Assembly: GCA_900767465.1 (NCBI GenBank)
Contig: CAAGAW010000039.1
Location: 1 to 64,000 of the forward strand
Direction: 5' to 3'
DNA from: Clostridia bacterium
Lineage (GTDB): Bacteria > Bacillota > Clostridia > Christensenellales > Pumilibacteraceae
DNA: 64,000 nt
The notes under the pieces were generated by a model. The model worked only from the letters and a program-made list of their open reading frames with translations. It had not been told where the DNA came from and did no database searches. Shown one piece after another: positions 8,107 through 17,224 of the stretch. Position 1 is the first letter of the stretch. The number at the start of each line of letters is the position of its first letter. Both the position numbers and the translations under genes were made by a program.

Positions 8107-8430
8107 CGCCACGGAGCGAAGCGGAGTATTACGTGACGAGGTACGGCAAGTCAAGAGTTGAAGAACGACGAGTAGCGGCGAAACGAATTACTTTCGCGAC
8201 CTGCTGTTTAGCCGAGCGAACGTAGTTCGCGAACGCCACGAGCCGCAGGCGAGTATTACGTGACGAGGAACGGCACGCCACGAGTTGAAGAACGACGAGT
8301 AGCGGCGAAACGAATCGCTTTCGCGACCAGCTGCTTAGCCGAGCGAACGTAGTTCGCGAACGCCACGAGCCGCAGGCGAGTATTACGTGATGAGGAACGG
8401 CAAGTCAAGAGTTGAAGACGACGTTAGTCG
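8107..8430. repeat. 127-bp tandem repeat, about 2.5 copies
   Basis: The block GAGTATTACGTGA starts at 8124, 8251 and 8378, exactly 127 bp apart. Copies 1 and 2 are near identical over their full length; copy 3 breaks off after about 50 bp, and the end of a preceding unit is visible from 8107. Each complete unit contains TCGCGACC-T/A-GCTG, matching the tRNA-Thr gene that follows at 8469. No open frame spans the units sensibly. Confidence 0.85.
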
Positions 8431-8470
8431 CAAAACAAAACCCCTCACTTTTGTGAGGGGTTTTGTTTTG
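8431..8470 (-). terminator. Strong bidirectional hairpin terminator downstream of tRNA-Thr
   Basis: An 18-bp perfect stem, CAAAACAAAACCCCTCAC against its complement, around a TTTT loop. It directly abuts the encoded CCA end of the tRNA gene, and the A-rich left arm gives a T-run on the minus strand. Confidence 0.85.
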
Positions 8471-8544
8471 GAGCTGATGGCGAGACTTGAACTCGCGACC
8501 TGCTGATTACGAATCAGCTGCTCTACCAACTGAGCCACATCAGC
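8469..8544 (-). tRNA. tRNA-Thr (anticodon CGU)
   Basis: On the minus strand GCTGATG pairs with CATCAGC in the acceptor stem, GCTC/GAGC in the D arm, and GCTGA/TCAGC closes the anticodon loop TTCGTAA (anticodon CGT). GCGAGTTCAAGTCTCGC forms the T arm, and the 3' CCA is encoded. All parts are normal for a functional tRNA. Confidence 0.93.
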
Positions 8545-8579
8545 TTATTTGCTTTTGCAACGCACGAATGACCTTTACG

Positions 8580-8619
8580 ATTACGAATCAGCTGGTCCAA
8601 CGTGAGCCACATCGGCTTA
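8580..8619 (-). pseudogene. Broken second copy of the tRNA-Thr gene (5' half)
   Basis: Read on the minus strand it starts like the tRNA-Thr 5' half, through the acceptor strand, D arm and anticodon region, with several mismatches and a deletion in the D-loop. The T arm and 3' acceptor strand are absent. It lies 36 bp from the intact gene and is a duplication or integration scar, not a working tRNA. Confidence 0.7.
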
Positions 8620-8657
8620 CACTAATCGTCGTTTTAACAACGATTGGGTATTAACTT

Positions 8658-9764
8658 TTATCCCTGCATACGCACGGGGAGAATGAGGTACATAAAGTCT
8701 TCGAGCGAACCGGTCGGCACGACGATGCAAGGCGACGCGGCGTCGGTGAACTTTATAACGATACTTTCGCTGTCGATATAGCGGAGTATTTCGGTGAAGT
8801 AGCGCGCGTTGAACGCGATCGAGAGGTCCTTTCCGTCCAACTTGATAAAGATTTTCTCGGTAACGTTACCGATATCCGAAGTGGAGGAGAGTTGAAGGAC
8901 GTTCTCGCGAAGATCGAAGCGCACGAGGTTGCTTTTGTCCGAGCGGGAGAGAAGCACGGCGCGTTCTATGCCCGCCTCGAACTGATCCTTCGGCAGGGTA
9001 GCCATCGTTTCGAAATAAGCGGGAATGATCTGCTTGTAATTGATAAAGTCGACGTCCATAAGCCGCGTGGTAACGCGGGTATGTTCGAGGTCGACGGCGA
9101 GGTAGTTCTTCTGAACGCAAACCTCAACGGGAGCGTCTTCGTCGTCGATAAGCCTAGCTATTTCGGTCAGACATCTTGCGGGAACGAGCGCACGCATCGA
9201 AGCGGTTGTCTTTTCAACCGGTTTAACGCATTTCGCGAGACGGTAACCGTCAAGCGCAACGCCGGTAAGCGATACGTCGTCGACCTCCAGAAGAACGCCT
9301 TTAAGCATAGGACGGGCGTCGTCGGTTGCGACGGAGAAGGCTACTTTGTTTACGAGGTCGCGCAGTTCCGAGCGGATAATAACGAACGATTGAGCGTTGT
9401 TAAGTTCCTTGATCTGCGGGTAGTCCTCGGCGTTAAGGCATTGAAGTTCGCCCGACGAATCGCCGTACGAAATCCTGATTCGGTTTCCGCCGACAAGCAT
9501 CAGTTCGATCTGTTCCTGCGCCAGACGCTTAACAAATTCGGCAAAGAATCTGCCGGGAACGACGGTTTCGCCCTCGACTTTTACGTCGGCGACGATAACC
9601 TTTTCGATAGCGAGTTCGAGGTCGGTCGCAGTCAACGTCAAAGTACCGTTTTCCGCTTTGAGTTTGATTCCTTCGAGTATGGGATTAGTCGTACGCACGG
9701 ATACAGCCTTAAATACTTTTCCCACGGCGTCGGACAAATCGCTACCGCTGCATATAAGTTTCAT
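8658..9764 (-). CDS. dnaN: DNA polymerase III beta subunit (sliding clamp)
   Basis: Forms the ring-shaped homodimer that tethers the replicative polymerase to DNA. The 368-residue length and three-fold repeat of clamp domains fit the family: the start MKLICSGSDLSDAVGKVFKA, the centre RPMLKGVLLEV and the C-terminal YLILPVRM are typical. I chose the ATG at 9764 because a GGGAGGT site precedes it at proper spacing; a GTG two codons upstream lies in that site. The gene has its own consensus promoter and is not next to dnaA, recF or gyrB here, unlike the usual origin cluster. Confidence 0.95.
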   Translation of the reverse strand: MKLICSGSDLSDAVGKVFKAVSVRTTNPILEGIKLKAENGTLTLTATDLELAIEKVIVADVKVEGETVVPGRFFAEFVKRLAQEQIELMLVGGNRIRISYGDSSGELQCLNAEDYPQIKELNNAQSFVIIRSELRDLVNKVAFSVATDDARPMLKGVLLEVDDVSLTGVALDGYRLAKCVKPVEKTTASMRALVPARCLTEIARLIDDEDAPVEVCVQKNYLAVDLEHTRVTTRLMDVDFINYKQIIPAYFETMATLPKDQFEAGIERAVLLSRSDKSNLVRFDLRENVLQLSSTSDIGNVTEKIFIKLDGKDLSIAFNARYFTEILRYIDSESIVIKFTDAASPCIVVPTGSLEDFMYLILPVRMQG

Positions 9765-9807
9765 GCGCACCTCCCGAAAAGGAATTACCGTAACGGCTAA
9801 CTATTTT

Positions 9808-9836
9808 ATTATAACTTATCGCCGGCGAATTGTCAA
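9808..9836 (-). promoter_or_regulatory. Full-consensus sigma-A promoter of dnaN
   Basis: On the minus strand TTGACA (9836-9831), 17-bp spacer, TATAAT (9813-9808): a perfect consensus promoter, suggesting strong constitutive expression. Confidence 0.85.
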
Positions 9837-9874
9837 CTTTTTTTCGGCGGTTTTGACGGTTGAATTTTGAAAAT

Positions 9875-11638
9875 TTATTTCGCGAATTGCGAATTGTAGA
9901 GATCGTGATAGAACCCGCCCTTTTTGAGAAGTTCGGCGTGAGTTCCCTGCTCGACGACGTGACCGTCGCGCATAACCAGAATTACGTCCGCGCCGGTGAT
10001 AGTTGAAAGGCGATGAGCGACGATAAACGAAGTCTTGCCTTCCATAAGGATATCGAACGCGCGCTGGATTTTGAGTTCGGTTCGGGTGTCGATCGAACTC
10101 GTCGCTTCGTCGAGGATAAGCATGGGCGGGCGAGTGAGAAGAACGCGGGCGATACACAGCAACTGTTTCTGACCGGCGGAAATATTGCCGCCTTCTTCGC
10201 CGAGAATCGTATCGTAACCTTGCGGGAGACGCGTGATAAAGTTATGGACGCTCGCCGCTTTTGCCGCCGCTTCGATTTCTTCCCGCGTCGCTTCCGGTTT
10301 GCCGTAAGCGATATTGTCGCGGACGGACGCGTTTTTAAGCCAGGTTTCCTGCAAAACCATACCGTACGAACCGCGGAGCGAAGCGCGCGTAACCGACTCG
10401 GTCGGCGTGCCGTCGACGCGGATTTCACCGGATACGGGGTCGTAAAACCGCATCAGAAGATTGATCATAGTCGTTTTTCCGCAACCGGTCGGACCCACTA
10501 TCGCCACGCGCTTGCCTTGCGCTACGGACAGCGAAAAATGCTCGATGAGCGGGCGCTCCGGAACGTACGAGAAGCAAACGTCGTCGATGTCGATCGCGCC
10601 GTCGGGCTTCGGCAGCGCAGGCAGAGAGGCGTCGGACGACTGTTCGTCCGCTTCTAAAAGCGCGAATACGCGGTCGGCTGCGGCGGACGCGGTCTGAAGT
10701 TCGGTAATTACGCCCGTAATTTCGTTGAACGGTTTGGTGTACTGGTTGGCGTAAGTGAGGAAACACGAAAGCGTACCCACGGTAAGCACGCCCGCACCCG
10801 CGAACGACGTGCCGCGGATAACGAGCAGCGCGCCGAAAATGCACACCGCGGCGTAAACGATGTTGTTTACGAATCGCGTGCAGGGATTGACCATAGCCGA
10901 ATAGAAAGCGGCGTTCTGACCGACGACTTTCAGCTCGCCGTTGATTACGGCAAAGCGTTGTTTCGCTTTGTCCTCGTACCCGAAAAGTCGCATCGTGCGT
11001 TGCGCGGTAAGCGTTTCGGTAATAAGTCCGCTAAGCTCGCCGCGTTTAGCCGCCTGCCCCGCGAACATATTGTGACAGCCTTTGGAAATGAAGTACGCCG
11101 TAACGAGCGAAAGGGGAGTGACGAGAACGACGACGATCGCGATGACGTAATTGAGCGAAAGCATAAACACGAGCGTGCCTGCGATCGTTACGATTCCGCT
11201 GAAAAACTGCGTAAAGCCCTGAATAAGTCCGTCCGAAATCTGATCGACGTCCGAGCCGACTCTCGCCATAATATCTCCTTGCGAACGCGAGTCGATGTAT
11301 CCGAGCGGTACGCGGTCGAGTTTGTCGAAAGCGGCGGTGCGGAGATCGCGGACCGATTTATACGACGCGGCGTTAAGCGCGAGCGACGCGAGATACTGAA
11401 AAAGCATCGCGGTCGCGATAAGCGCGGCAAGTACGATTGCGTTACGCGCGATAAGACCGAAGTCGACGTTGCCCTCGCCGACGATGTAGTCGATCGTTTT
11501 GCCGACCACGACGGGAGAAAGCAACGTTGCGGCGATCTGAATCGTCGAAAAGAGGAGCGCGAGAAGGATAAGCGGAAGATAGGGCTTAAGAAAAGAGGCA
11601 AGTTTGCGGTAAACGCCGCGCGAAGTACGTTTTTTCAT
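9875..11638 (-). CDS. ABC exporter half-transporter, subunit with catalytic Walker B (heterodimer partner 2)
   Basis: A 587-residue fused six-helix membrane domain and nucleotide-binding domain of the multidrug/lipid exporter type. Walker A is GPTGCGKTT (about 380-390), Walker B is MLILDEATSSID with the catalytic Glu, and the switch His is in IVAHRLSTI. The ABC signature is altered to ISAGQKQ instead of LSGGQ. Together with the neighbour, whose defects are complementary, this forms the classic heterodimer with one working and one degenerate ATP site, as in TM287/288, LmrCD and BmrCD. Its start codon is one base after the upstream gene's stop, so the two are translationally linked. The substrate is unknown; drugs, peptides or lipids are usual. 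Confidence 0.9.
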   Translation of the reverse strand: MKKRTSRGVYRKLASFLKPYLPLILLALLFSTIQIAATLLSPVVVGKTIDYIVGEGNVDFGLIARNAIVLAALIATAMLFQYLASLALNAASYKSVRDLRTAAFDKLDRVPLGYIDSRSQGDIMARVGSDVDQISDGLIQGFTQFFSGIVTIAGTLVFMLSLNYVIAIVVVLVTPLSLVTAYFISKGCHNMFAGQAAKRGELSGLITETLTAQRTMRLFGYEDKAKQRFAVINGELKVVGQNAAFYSAMVNPCTRFVNNIVYAAVCIFGALLVIRGTSFAGAGVLTVGTLSCFLTYANQYTKPFNEITGVITELQTASAAADRVFALLEADEQSSDASLPALPKPDGAIDIDDVCFSYVPERPLIEHFSLSVAQGKRVAIVGPTGCGKTTMINLLMRFYDPVSGEIRVDGTPTESVTRASLRGSYGMVLQETWLKNASVRDNIAYGKPEATREEIEAAAKAASVHNFITRLPQGYDTILGEEGGNISAGQKQLLCIARVLLTRPPMLILDEATSSIDTRTELKIQRAFDILMEGKTSFIVAHRLSTITGADVILVMRDGHVVEQGTHAELLKKGGFYHDLYNSQFAK

Positions 11639-11639
11639 A

Positions 11640-13370
11640 TTATTTGCCCTCCCTGTCCTGCGAACGCACGATTTCGCGGTAAACCTCGCACGAAGCCATC
11701 AGATCGTCGTGTTTGCCGAGTCCTACGACCTCGCCCTCGTCGAGAACCATAATCTGATCGCAGCCCGAAAGCGTGGTTGCGCGTTGCGAAACGGTAACCG
11801 TAGTCATACCCGTTTCTTCGCGAAGGACTTTGAGCGCGTGACGGAGCCTCGCGTCGGTCGCGAAATCGAGCGCGGACGAACTGTCATCGAGAATAAGAAT
11901 TTTCGGCATCGAGACCAAAGCCCTCGCGATGTTAAGCCGCTGTCGCTGTCCGCCCGAAAGGTTTTTGCCGCCCGCTTCCACGTACGCCTCGAGGCCGCCG
12001 TGATCGAGTACGAAGTCGAGAGCCTGAGCGCGTTCGAGCGCGGTAAGGATTTCCGCGTCCGTCGCGTCCGGCTTTCCCACCAGCATATTATCGCGGATCG
12101 AACCGGCGAACAGAACGCTTTTCTGTTCCGCAAGCGATACGAGCGATCTCAGTTGAGCGAACGTATATTCGCGAACGTCGCGACCGAACGCCGTCACCGT
12201 GCCTTGTGTAACGTCGTAAAGGCGCGGAAGAAGCGAAACGACCGTCGTTTTGCCGCTGCCCGTGCCGCCGAGAATACCGATCGATTCTCCTTTAAGAACG
12301 GTAAGATTCACGTTTTCGACCGAAGGTTTCTGCGCCGACGGATAGGTGAAAGAAACGTTGTCGTAAGTAAACGCGGGCGCGTTTTCGTCGGGGGTCGCGC
12401 CGTTTCCTTCGCTCATGCCCGGTTTTATCGCGAAAACCTCGTTGATACGCGCCGCCGAAGCGGATGCCTTGGTAAAGATGACGAGGAGGTTTGCGAACAC
12501 GACGAGCGCGTTAAGAATCTGCATAAGGTAGTTAACGAGCGCGATGATCTGTCCTTGCGTGAGGTTGCCGTAATAAACCTGTTTTCCGCCGAACTGCAAC
12601 AAGAGGATAACCGCCACGTTTATGAGCGCGTAGGTGAGCGGGTTAAGAAGCGCGCTTATCGCACCCACGCGTATTGACGAACGACTGAGATCGTCCGCCG
12701 CGTCCGCAAACGTTTTTTCTTCGCGACTTTCGGCGTTGAACGCGCGTACGACTCTCGCGCCGGCAAGTTGCTCGCGGGTAAGGAGCATCGTTTTGTCAAG
12801 TTTTTCCTGAACGCGCTTGTATTTTGGCATCGTCGTGGTAAGGATAATAAACAGTACGAGTCCGATTACGATTGCCGCGCCGATAAAGATAAGCGACAGT
12901 TTAAGATCGATAATCATCGACATTACCGTCGCGCCTATTACGATAAACGGCGCGCGGGTAACGAGACGGATAAACATCGCCACCGCCTGCTGAGCCTGAT
13001 TCACGTCCGCGGTAAGGCGGGTAATGAGCGACGGCGCGGATATTTTATCGAACTCGGCGGGCGAGAGCGAAAGCACGTGCGCGTAAAGATCGCGGCGAAG
13101 ATTCGTTCCGAATCCGAGCGACGCGCGCGACGCGAAAAACTGCGCCGTCAGCGAGAATCCGAGACCGACCACTCCGAGCGCGACTATAATCGCCGCGCCG
13201 GCTATAAGCGGACGATAATTACCCGCCGCGCCTTCGGGGATGGCGGTATCGATAACGTACGCCACTACAAGCGGGGTAATCAGTTCAAAAACCGCCTCGA
13301 CCAACTTAAAGAACGGTCCCGACACCGTTTTGAACATATAACCTTTCAAAAATCTTACGAGTTTGAACAT
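11640..13370 (-). CDS. ABC exporter half-transporter, subunit with degenerate Walker B (heterodimer partner 1)
   Basis: A 576-residue membrane/ATPase fusion and the first gene of the pair. Walker A is GGTGSGKTT (about 364-372) and the signature is the canonical LSGGQRQRLNIARAL. The Walker B reads ILILDDSSSALD, with Asp where the catalytic Glu should be, and the H-loop reads VSQRATTL with Gln replacing the switch His. This matches the noncatalytic-site subunit of heterodimeric exporters. The start at 13370 follows a Shine-Dalgarno-like GGAGACG. A promoter lies at 13402-13430. The two genes occupy a monocistronic-style operon with no local regulator gene. Confidence 0.9.
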   Translation of the reverse strand: MFKLVRFLKGYMFKTVSGPFFKLVEAVFELITPLVVAYVIDTAIPEGAAGNYRPLIAGAAIIVALGVVGLGFSLTAQFFASRASLGFGTNLRRDLYAHVLSLSPAEFDKISAPSLITRLTADVNQAQQAVAMFIRLVTRAPFIVIGATVMSMIIDLKLSLIFIGAAIVIGLVLFIILTTTMPKYKRVQEKLDKTMLLTREQLAGARVVRAFNAESREEKTFADAADDLSRSSIRVGAISALLNPLTYALINVAVILLLQFGGKQVYYGNLTQGQIIALVNYLMQILNALVVFANLLVIFTKASASAARINEVFAIKPGMSEGNGATPDENAPAFTYDNVSFTYPSAQKPSVENVNLTVLKGESIGILGGTGSGKTTVVSLLPRLYDVTQGTVTAFGRDVREYTFAQLRSLVSLAEQKSVLFAGSIRDNMLVGKPDATDAEILTALERAQALDFVLDHGGLEAYVEAGGKNLSGGQRQRLNIARALVSMPKILILDDSSSALDFATDARLRHALKVLREETGMTTVTVSQRATTLSGCDQIMVLDEGEVVGLGKHDDLMASCEVYREIVRSQDREGK

Positions 13371-13401
13371 TAACGTCTCCGATAGAATGTTTACGAGTAT
13401 A

Positions 13402-13430
13402 AATATAGCACATTTTTACTGCCGTGTAAA
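13402..13430 (-). promoter_or_regulatory. Promoter of the ABC exporter operon
   Basis: Minus strand TTTACA (13430-13425), 17-bp spacer, TATATT (13407-13402), about 30 bp before the first ATG. Confidence 0.65.
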
Positions 13431-13471
13431 CGAAAATAATGCCGAAATTACTTTTTTCGTCGTCCGAACGG

Positions 13472-13500
13472 TTGACCCGCGCCGTTTAATTTGATATAAT
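13472..13500 (+). promoter_or_regulatory. Distal promoter upstream of the NahK-like kinase
   Basis: TTGACC (13472-13477), 17-bp spacer, TATAAT (13495-13500). It would give a leader of about 170 nt before the kinase ATG. Confidence 0.7.
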
Positions 13501-13587
13501 AGAACGGCGTGACGGTGTGACGGCACGCGCAGCGTTTGCACGAAAGGACACCGAGTTGATAAGATTTTCAAACAGTGTCCGATTTGC

Positions 13588-13616
13588 TTGCAAAAACCGT
13601 TACGCGGCGATATACT
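13588..13616 (+). promoter_or_regulatory. Proximal promoter upstream of the NahK-like kinase
   Basis: TTGCAA (13588-13593), 17-bp spacer, TATACT (13611-13616), 60 bp before the kinase ATG. Two promoters in tandem suggest that the gene is differentially expressed. Confidence 0.5.
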
Positions 13617-13675
13617 GTGCGCATACTTTATAATACGCGGGATAAATTTCCGCCGGAATCAAAGAAGGAAAGATT

Positions 13676-14758
13676 ATGACGAATCAGCAACTTAACGACG
13701 TTATCGCGCAGTTTGCCGTCGAGGGCAAGGTTCTTTCGTACGCGCCGTACGGCGACGGACATATCAACGATACGTACCTTGTCGAAACCACCGTAAGAAA
13801 ATACATACTTCAGCGCATCAACAACTCTGTTTTCAAAAACGTCGACGCGCTCATGAAAAACATTACGCTTGTTTGTTCGCACGCCCGCGAGAGCATTATC
13901 CGCGCCGGCGGCGATCCGCACCGCGAGGCTATGACGGTTGTTCCGACGGTGGACGGAAAGAGTTACTACAAGTTCGGCGAAAAGTATTTCCGTATCTACG
14001 TTTATATCGACCATACCGTGTCGCTCAACCTTCCGCGTAACGAACGTGACTTTTACGAGAGCGGAGTCGGATTCGGCAAGTTTGCAAAACTTCTCGACGG
14101 ATTCGACGCTTCGCAGATTTACGACGTTATTCCCGATTTCCACAATACCGTGGTACGCTATAACAACTTTATATCCGCGCTTAACGCCGACAAACTCAAC
14201 CGCGCGAAAGAAGTCAAAGACGAGATCGATTTCGTGCTTAAACGCGAAGCCGTTTGCCACAAAATCGTGGATATGCTCGCGTCCGGCGAACTCAAACGCC
14301 GCGTGACCCATAACGACACCAAACTCAACAACGTTCTTCTCGACGAGAAAACGGGCAAGGCGGTAGCGGTTATCGACCTCGATACCGTTATGCAGGGTTC
14401 GGTTTGCTACGACTTCGGCGACAGCGTTCGTTTCGGTTGCAATACCGCCGCGGAGGACGAAGAGGACTTAAGCAAATGTCATTTTTCGATGCCGCTATTC
14501 GAGGTTTACTCGCAAGGTTTCCTCGGTGCGATCGGCGGAATCCTCGTCGAAAAAGAAATCGAGTCCATGCCGCTCGGTTCGATTATGATGACGCTCGAAT
14601 GCGGAATCAGATTCCTTACCGACTACCTCGACGGCGACAATTACTTCAAGGTGAGCAAGGACAAACACAACCTTATCCGTACCCGCACGCAGTTCCGCCT
14701 CGTCGAAGAAATGGAACGCGACTACGACAAGATGATTTCCGTCGTAAAAAGCGTGTAA
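13676..14758 (+). CDS. N-acetylhexosamine 1-kinase-like phosphotransferase
   Basis: The 360-residue protein belongs to the aminoglycoside phosphotransferase (APH) fold, and its length and motifs match the NahK-like sugar kinases that phosphorylate GlcNAc/GalNAc at C1 in mucin and milk-glycan salvage. GDGHINDTYLV is the Gly-rich ATP loop, KYILQRIN the lysine strand, THNDTKLNNVLLD the catalytic loop with Asp, and VIDLDTVMQG the metal-binding DxD. It lies alone behind two candidate promoters and ends in a terminator. No lacto-N-biose phosphorylase or epimerase neighbours are present, so the exact sugar is an inference from family resemblance. Confidence 0.8.
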   Translation: MTNQQLNDVIAQFAVEGKVLSYAPYGDGHINDTYLVETTVRKYILQRINNSVFKNVDALMKNITLVCSHARESIIRAGGDPHREAMTVVPTVDGKSYYKFGEKYFRIYVYIDHTVSLNLPRNERDFYESGVGFGKFAKLLDGFDASQIYDVIPDFHNTVVRYNNFISALNADKLNRAKEVKDEIDFVLKREAVCHKIVDMLASGELKRRVTHNDTKLNNVLLDEKTGKAVAVIDLDTVMQGSVCYDFGDSVRFGCNTAAEDEEDLSKCHFSMPLFEVYSQGFLGAIGGILVEKEIESMPLGSIMMTLECGIRFLTDYLDGDNYFKVSKDKHNLIRTRTQFRLVEEMERDYDKMISVVKSV

Positions 14759-14781
14759 CGGTATATAATTTTAACGACGTC

Positions 14782-14816
14782 AAGACCCCGCAATCGCCCG
14801 CGGGGTTTTGTTTTTG
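14782..14816 (+). terminator. Intrinsic terminator of the kinase gene
   Basis: CCCCGC and GCGGGG form a stem around ATCGCC-type loop sequence, followed by TTTTGTTTTT. Confidence 0.8.
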
Positions 14817-14895
14817 CAAAATTTGCCGTTTTGCGACCGATTTTATCCTTTTTCGCGCGCGCAAATAAGTTATAATCGCATAAAAGGAGACGGTT

Positions 14896-17217
14896 ATGTG
14901 GAACGAAATAAAACCGTCCGCGGCGGCAGACGCAGGCGGTGCGGCAAAAACGATTGCGAGAATAGGCTCGGCGGGCAAACCGATAAAAAGCGGCGCGAGA
15001 ATAGGCGAAGAGAATAAAACGGAACGGGCGGACGGCAAAGCGAAAACGATAATAATCACCGTTGCCGCATTGCCGGTACTCGCGCTCGCCACGCTTGCCC
15101 GGACGGGCGGAATTTACGGCTTCGGCGCGGGGATAATGCTTGCCTTTGTGCTGCTGAAAACGCCGGTAAGCGTGCTTATCGAATACTGTCTCGTCATGCT
15201 TTTACTCGGCGGGTCGGTCGCGGAAAAAGCGGCTGGACTGTTCGGAGCGGGAATCGCCGCCGCGCTTAACGTCGCGATAGGCAAAAAGAAGTATGCTTTT
15301 CCGATAATTACAGGCTCGGTGTTTCTGGGTGCGGCGGGGTGCGCGTTTATACCGGACGGAAACCTCGTTATCGGACTCGTTTCCGCTTTCGTAACGGCGG
15401 CGACGGGGTACGCGGCGTTCGTTGCGTTTCGTCCGGTTTTGTCGGGCGAACGCGGAACGAAAACCGAACGCGGCTGTCAGGCGATAATGCTTGCGATTCT
15501 TGCGCTCGGCGCGTCCGGACTCAAAGCGGGCGGGTTCGATTTTTCGTACGCAATAGGACTGTTCTCGGTTGCGTGCGTAAGCAGAATTTACGGCGCGAAA
15601 GAGAGCGTTATAGCCGCGTTTTGCGTCGGACTCGGCGCGTCGGCGTACGATTTTTCCGTATACGGTATAGCGTTTTTCGTACTTGTCGGCGCGGCAAACG
15701 CGTTTTTCTCGTCCGCTCCGCGCCTGATAGGCGTTGCGGCTTCGGTGATGGCGGCGGTCGGATTCAAACTCTATTTCAACGTCGATTATACCGATACGCT
15801 GTGGGTGCTTGCGGCGATTGCGGCGGGCGGCGCGGCGTACTGCGTTATCCCGCAAAAGGCGTTTGATTTCGTATCCGTCCGAGTTGCCGAACCGCCCCGC
15901 GGGTACGACGGACTTTTAGTCGAAGGCGAACTTGCCCGCACGGAAGAGTATCTTAAAAACCTTGCCTCGGCGTTCGACGAAATGAGTAAAGCGTTCGTCG
16001 AAACCCGCGACGACGGCAACTTTTCCGCGGCGGTTTTCGATTCGACCCGGGATATATGCGACAACTGCGGAAAATGCAAAGCGGCGGGATTCGATTACGT
16101 CTCCGCGCTCGACAAACTCTGCGAAGCGTCGGTTCGTAAAGGTCGCGCCGAAATAACCGACGTTCCGTTTCTTTGTCAGACGGAATGTAAAAACGCCGCA
16201 AAACTAATAAAACGCGCGTCCGACTCGGTGTACGAACTCGCCGCCGAACGGAATAGGCGTGCGGAAATAGAAAAAGAACGCAACGTCGTGGCGAAGTTCG
16301 CGTCGCTCACAGCCGATATTCTTTCGCGCGCGGCGAAAAATTCGGTCGTAAAAGTAGGCTCGGCGGGCAACGAATCGACGGCGGAAGAGGAACTTCTTGC
16401 CCGCGGCGTGAACGTTCGCGGGATAATGACGGCGGGCGAGCGCGTAAACGTCGTCGCCGCAGATTGCGACGAGAAGGTAATAGCCGACGTTTTCGGCAAA
16501 GTTTACGGTTCGGCGTACGACGTAAAATCGATTCGTCGCGCCGGCGGAATCGACCGCGTTACGCTTACGCCCAGACCGGCGTTCGACGCTGTTGTCGGCG
16601 CGAGTACGCTCCCCGCGGTCAAAGGCGCGAGCGGAGACGGGTATTCGACGCTTAAACTCGGCGGAGACAAGCTTATGATCGCGCTTTGCGACGGAATGGG
16701 AAGGGGGAGAGAAGCAAAGAAAACGAGCGAGCGCGCAATCTCGCTTATCGAAAATTTTTATCGTGCCGGATTCGATCACGAATTTATAATAAGCGCGGTA
16801 AACAGATTCCTTGCGTTCGGAAAGGACGAAAGTTTCTCGGCGTTCGACGTTCTCGTTCTCGATTTGTCCGATCTGAGTTACACGCTCGTCAAACTCGCTT
16901 CGCCCGCGTCCTTCGTCCGGAGCGGCGACGACGTTTTTATGATCGAAGGCAATTCTTTGCCGCTCGGCTCGCCTTGCCCCGTTACGCCCACCGTCTACCG
17001 CGGCGAGGGGAAAGAGGGCGACGTGATAATGCTTTGCACGGACGGAGTAACCGACGCGCTCGGGCTTGCCGAAACGGGCGAAATCCTGAAAACAATCGAT
17101 ACTACGTCGCCGCGAACGCTTTCCGATTACACGATCGAGGCTGCTTCGGCACGGGTCGCGAAGGGCGATCGCGACGATATGACGGCGGTTTCGGTCCGAC
17201 TTATGAGAAGAGTTTGA
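14896..17217 (+). CDS. spoIIE: Stage II sporulation protein E (PP2C-type phosphatase)
   Basis: Dephosphorylates the anti-anti-sigma factor SpoIIAA at the polar septum and so activates sigma F in the forespore. The 773-residue product has the expected three parts: an N-terminal tract of roughly ten membrane segments (about 50-310), a central cytoplasmic region that binds FtsZ and contains the cysteine cluster DICDNCGKCKAAGFD, and a C-terminal PP2C phosphatase. The latter carries ALCDGMGRGREA (about 597), LCTDGVTDAL and GDRDDMTAVSV, the metal-binding aspartates. The start follows AAAGGAGACGGTT. A TATAAT lies at 14870 but no clear -35 or Spo0A box was recognised. Presence of this gene means the organism can probably sporulate. 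Confidence 0.95.
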   Translation: MWNEIKPSAAADAGGAAKTIARIGSAGKPIKSGARIGEENKTERADGKAKTIIITVAALPVLALATLARTGGIYGFGAGIMLAFVLLKTPVSVLIEYCLVMLLLGGSVAEKAAGLFGAGIAAALNVAIGKKKYAFPIITGSVFLGAAGCAFIPDGNLVIGLVSAFVTAATGYAAFVAFRPVLSGERGTKTERGCQAIMLAILALGASGLKAGGFDFSYAIGLFSVACVSRIYGAKESVIAAFCVGLGASAYDFSVYGIAFFVLVGAANAFFSSAPRLIGVAASVMAAVGFKLYFNVDYTDTLWVLAAIAAGGAAYCVIPQKAFDFVSVRVAEPPRGYDGLLVEGELARTEEYLKNLASAFDEMSKAFVETRDDGNFSAAVFDSTRDICDNCGKCKAAGFDYVSALDKLCEASVRKGRAEITDVPFLCQTECKNAAKLIKRASDSVYELAAERNRRAEIEKERNVVAKFASLTADILSRAAKNSVVKVGSAGNESTAEEELLARGVNVRGIMTAGERVNVVAADCDEKVIADVFGKVYGSAYDVKSIRRAGGIDRVTLTPRPAFDAVVGASTLPAVKGASGDGYSTLKLGGDKLMIALCDGMGRGREAKKTSERAISLIENFYRAGFDHEFIISAVNRFLAFGKDESFSAFDVLVLDLSDLSYTLVKLASPASFVRSGDDVFMIEGNSLPLGSPCPVTPTVYRGEGKEGDVIMLCTDGVTDALGLAETGEILKTIDTTSPRTLSDYTIEAASARVAKGDRDDMTAVSVRLMRRV

Positions 17218-17224
17218 TAAACCG

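Noticed and set aside
8107..8430. Possible CRISPR array
   Set aside because: The unit is 127 bp with near-identical full length, not short repeats with unique spacers.
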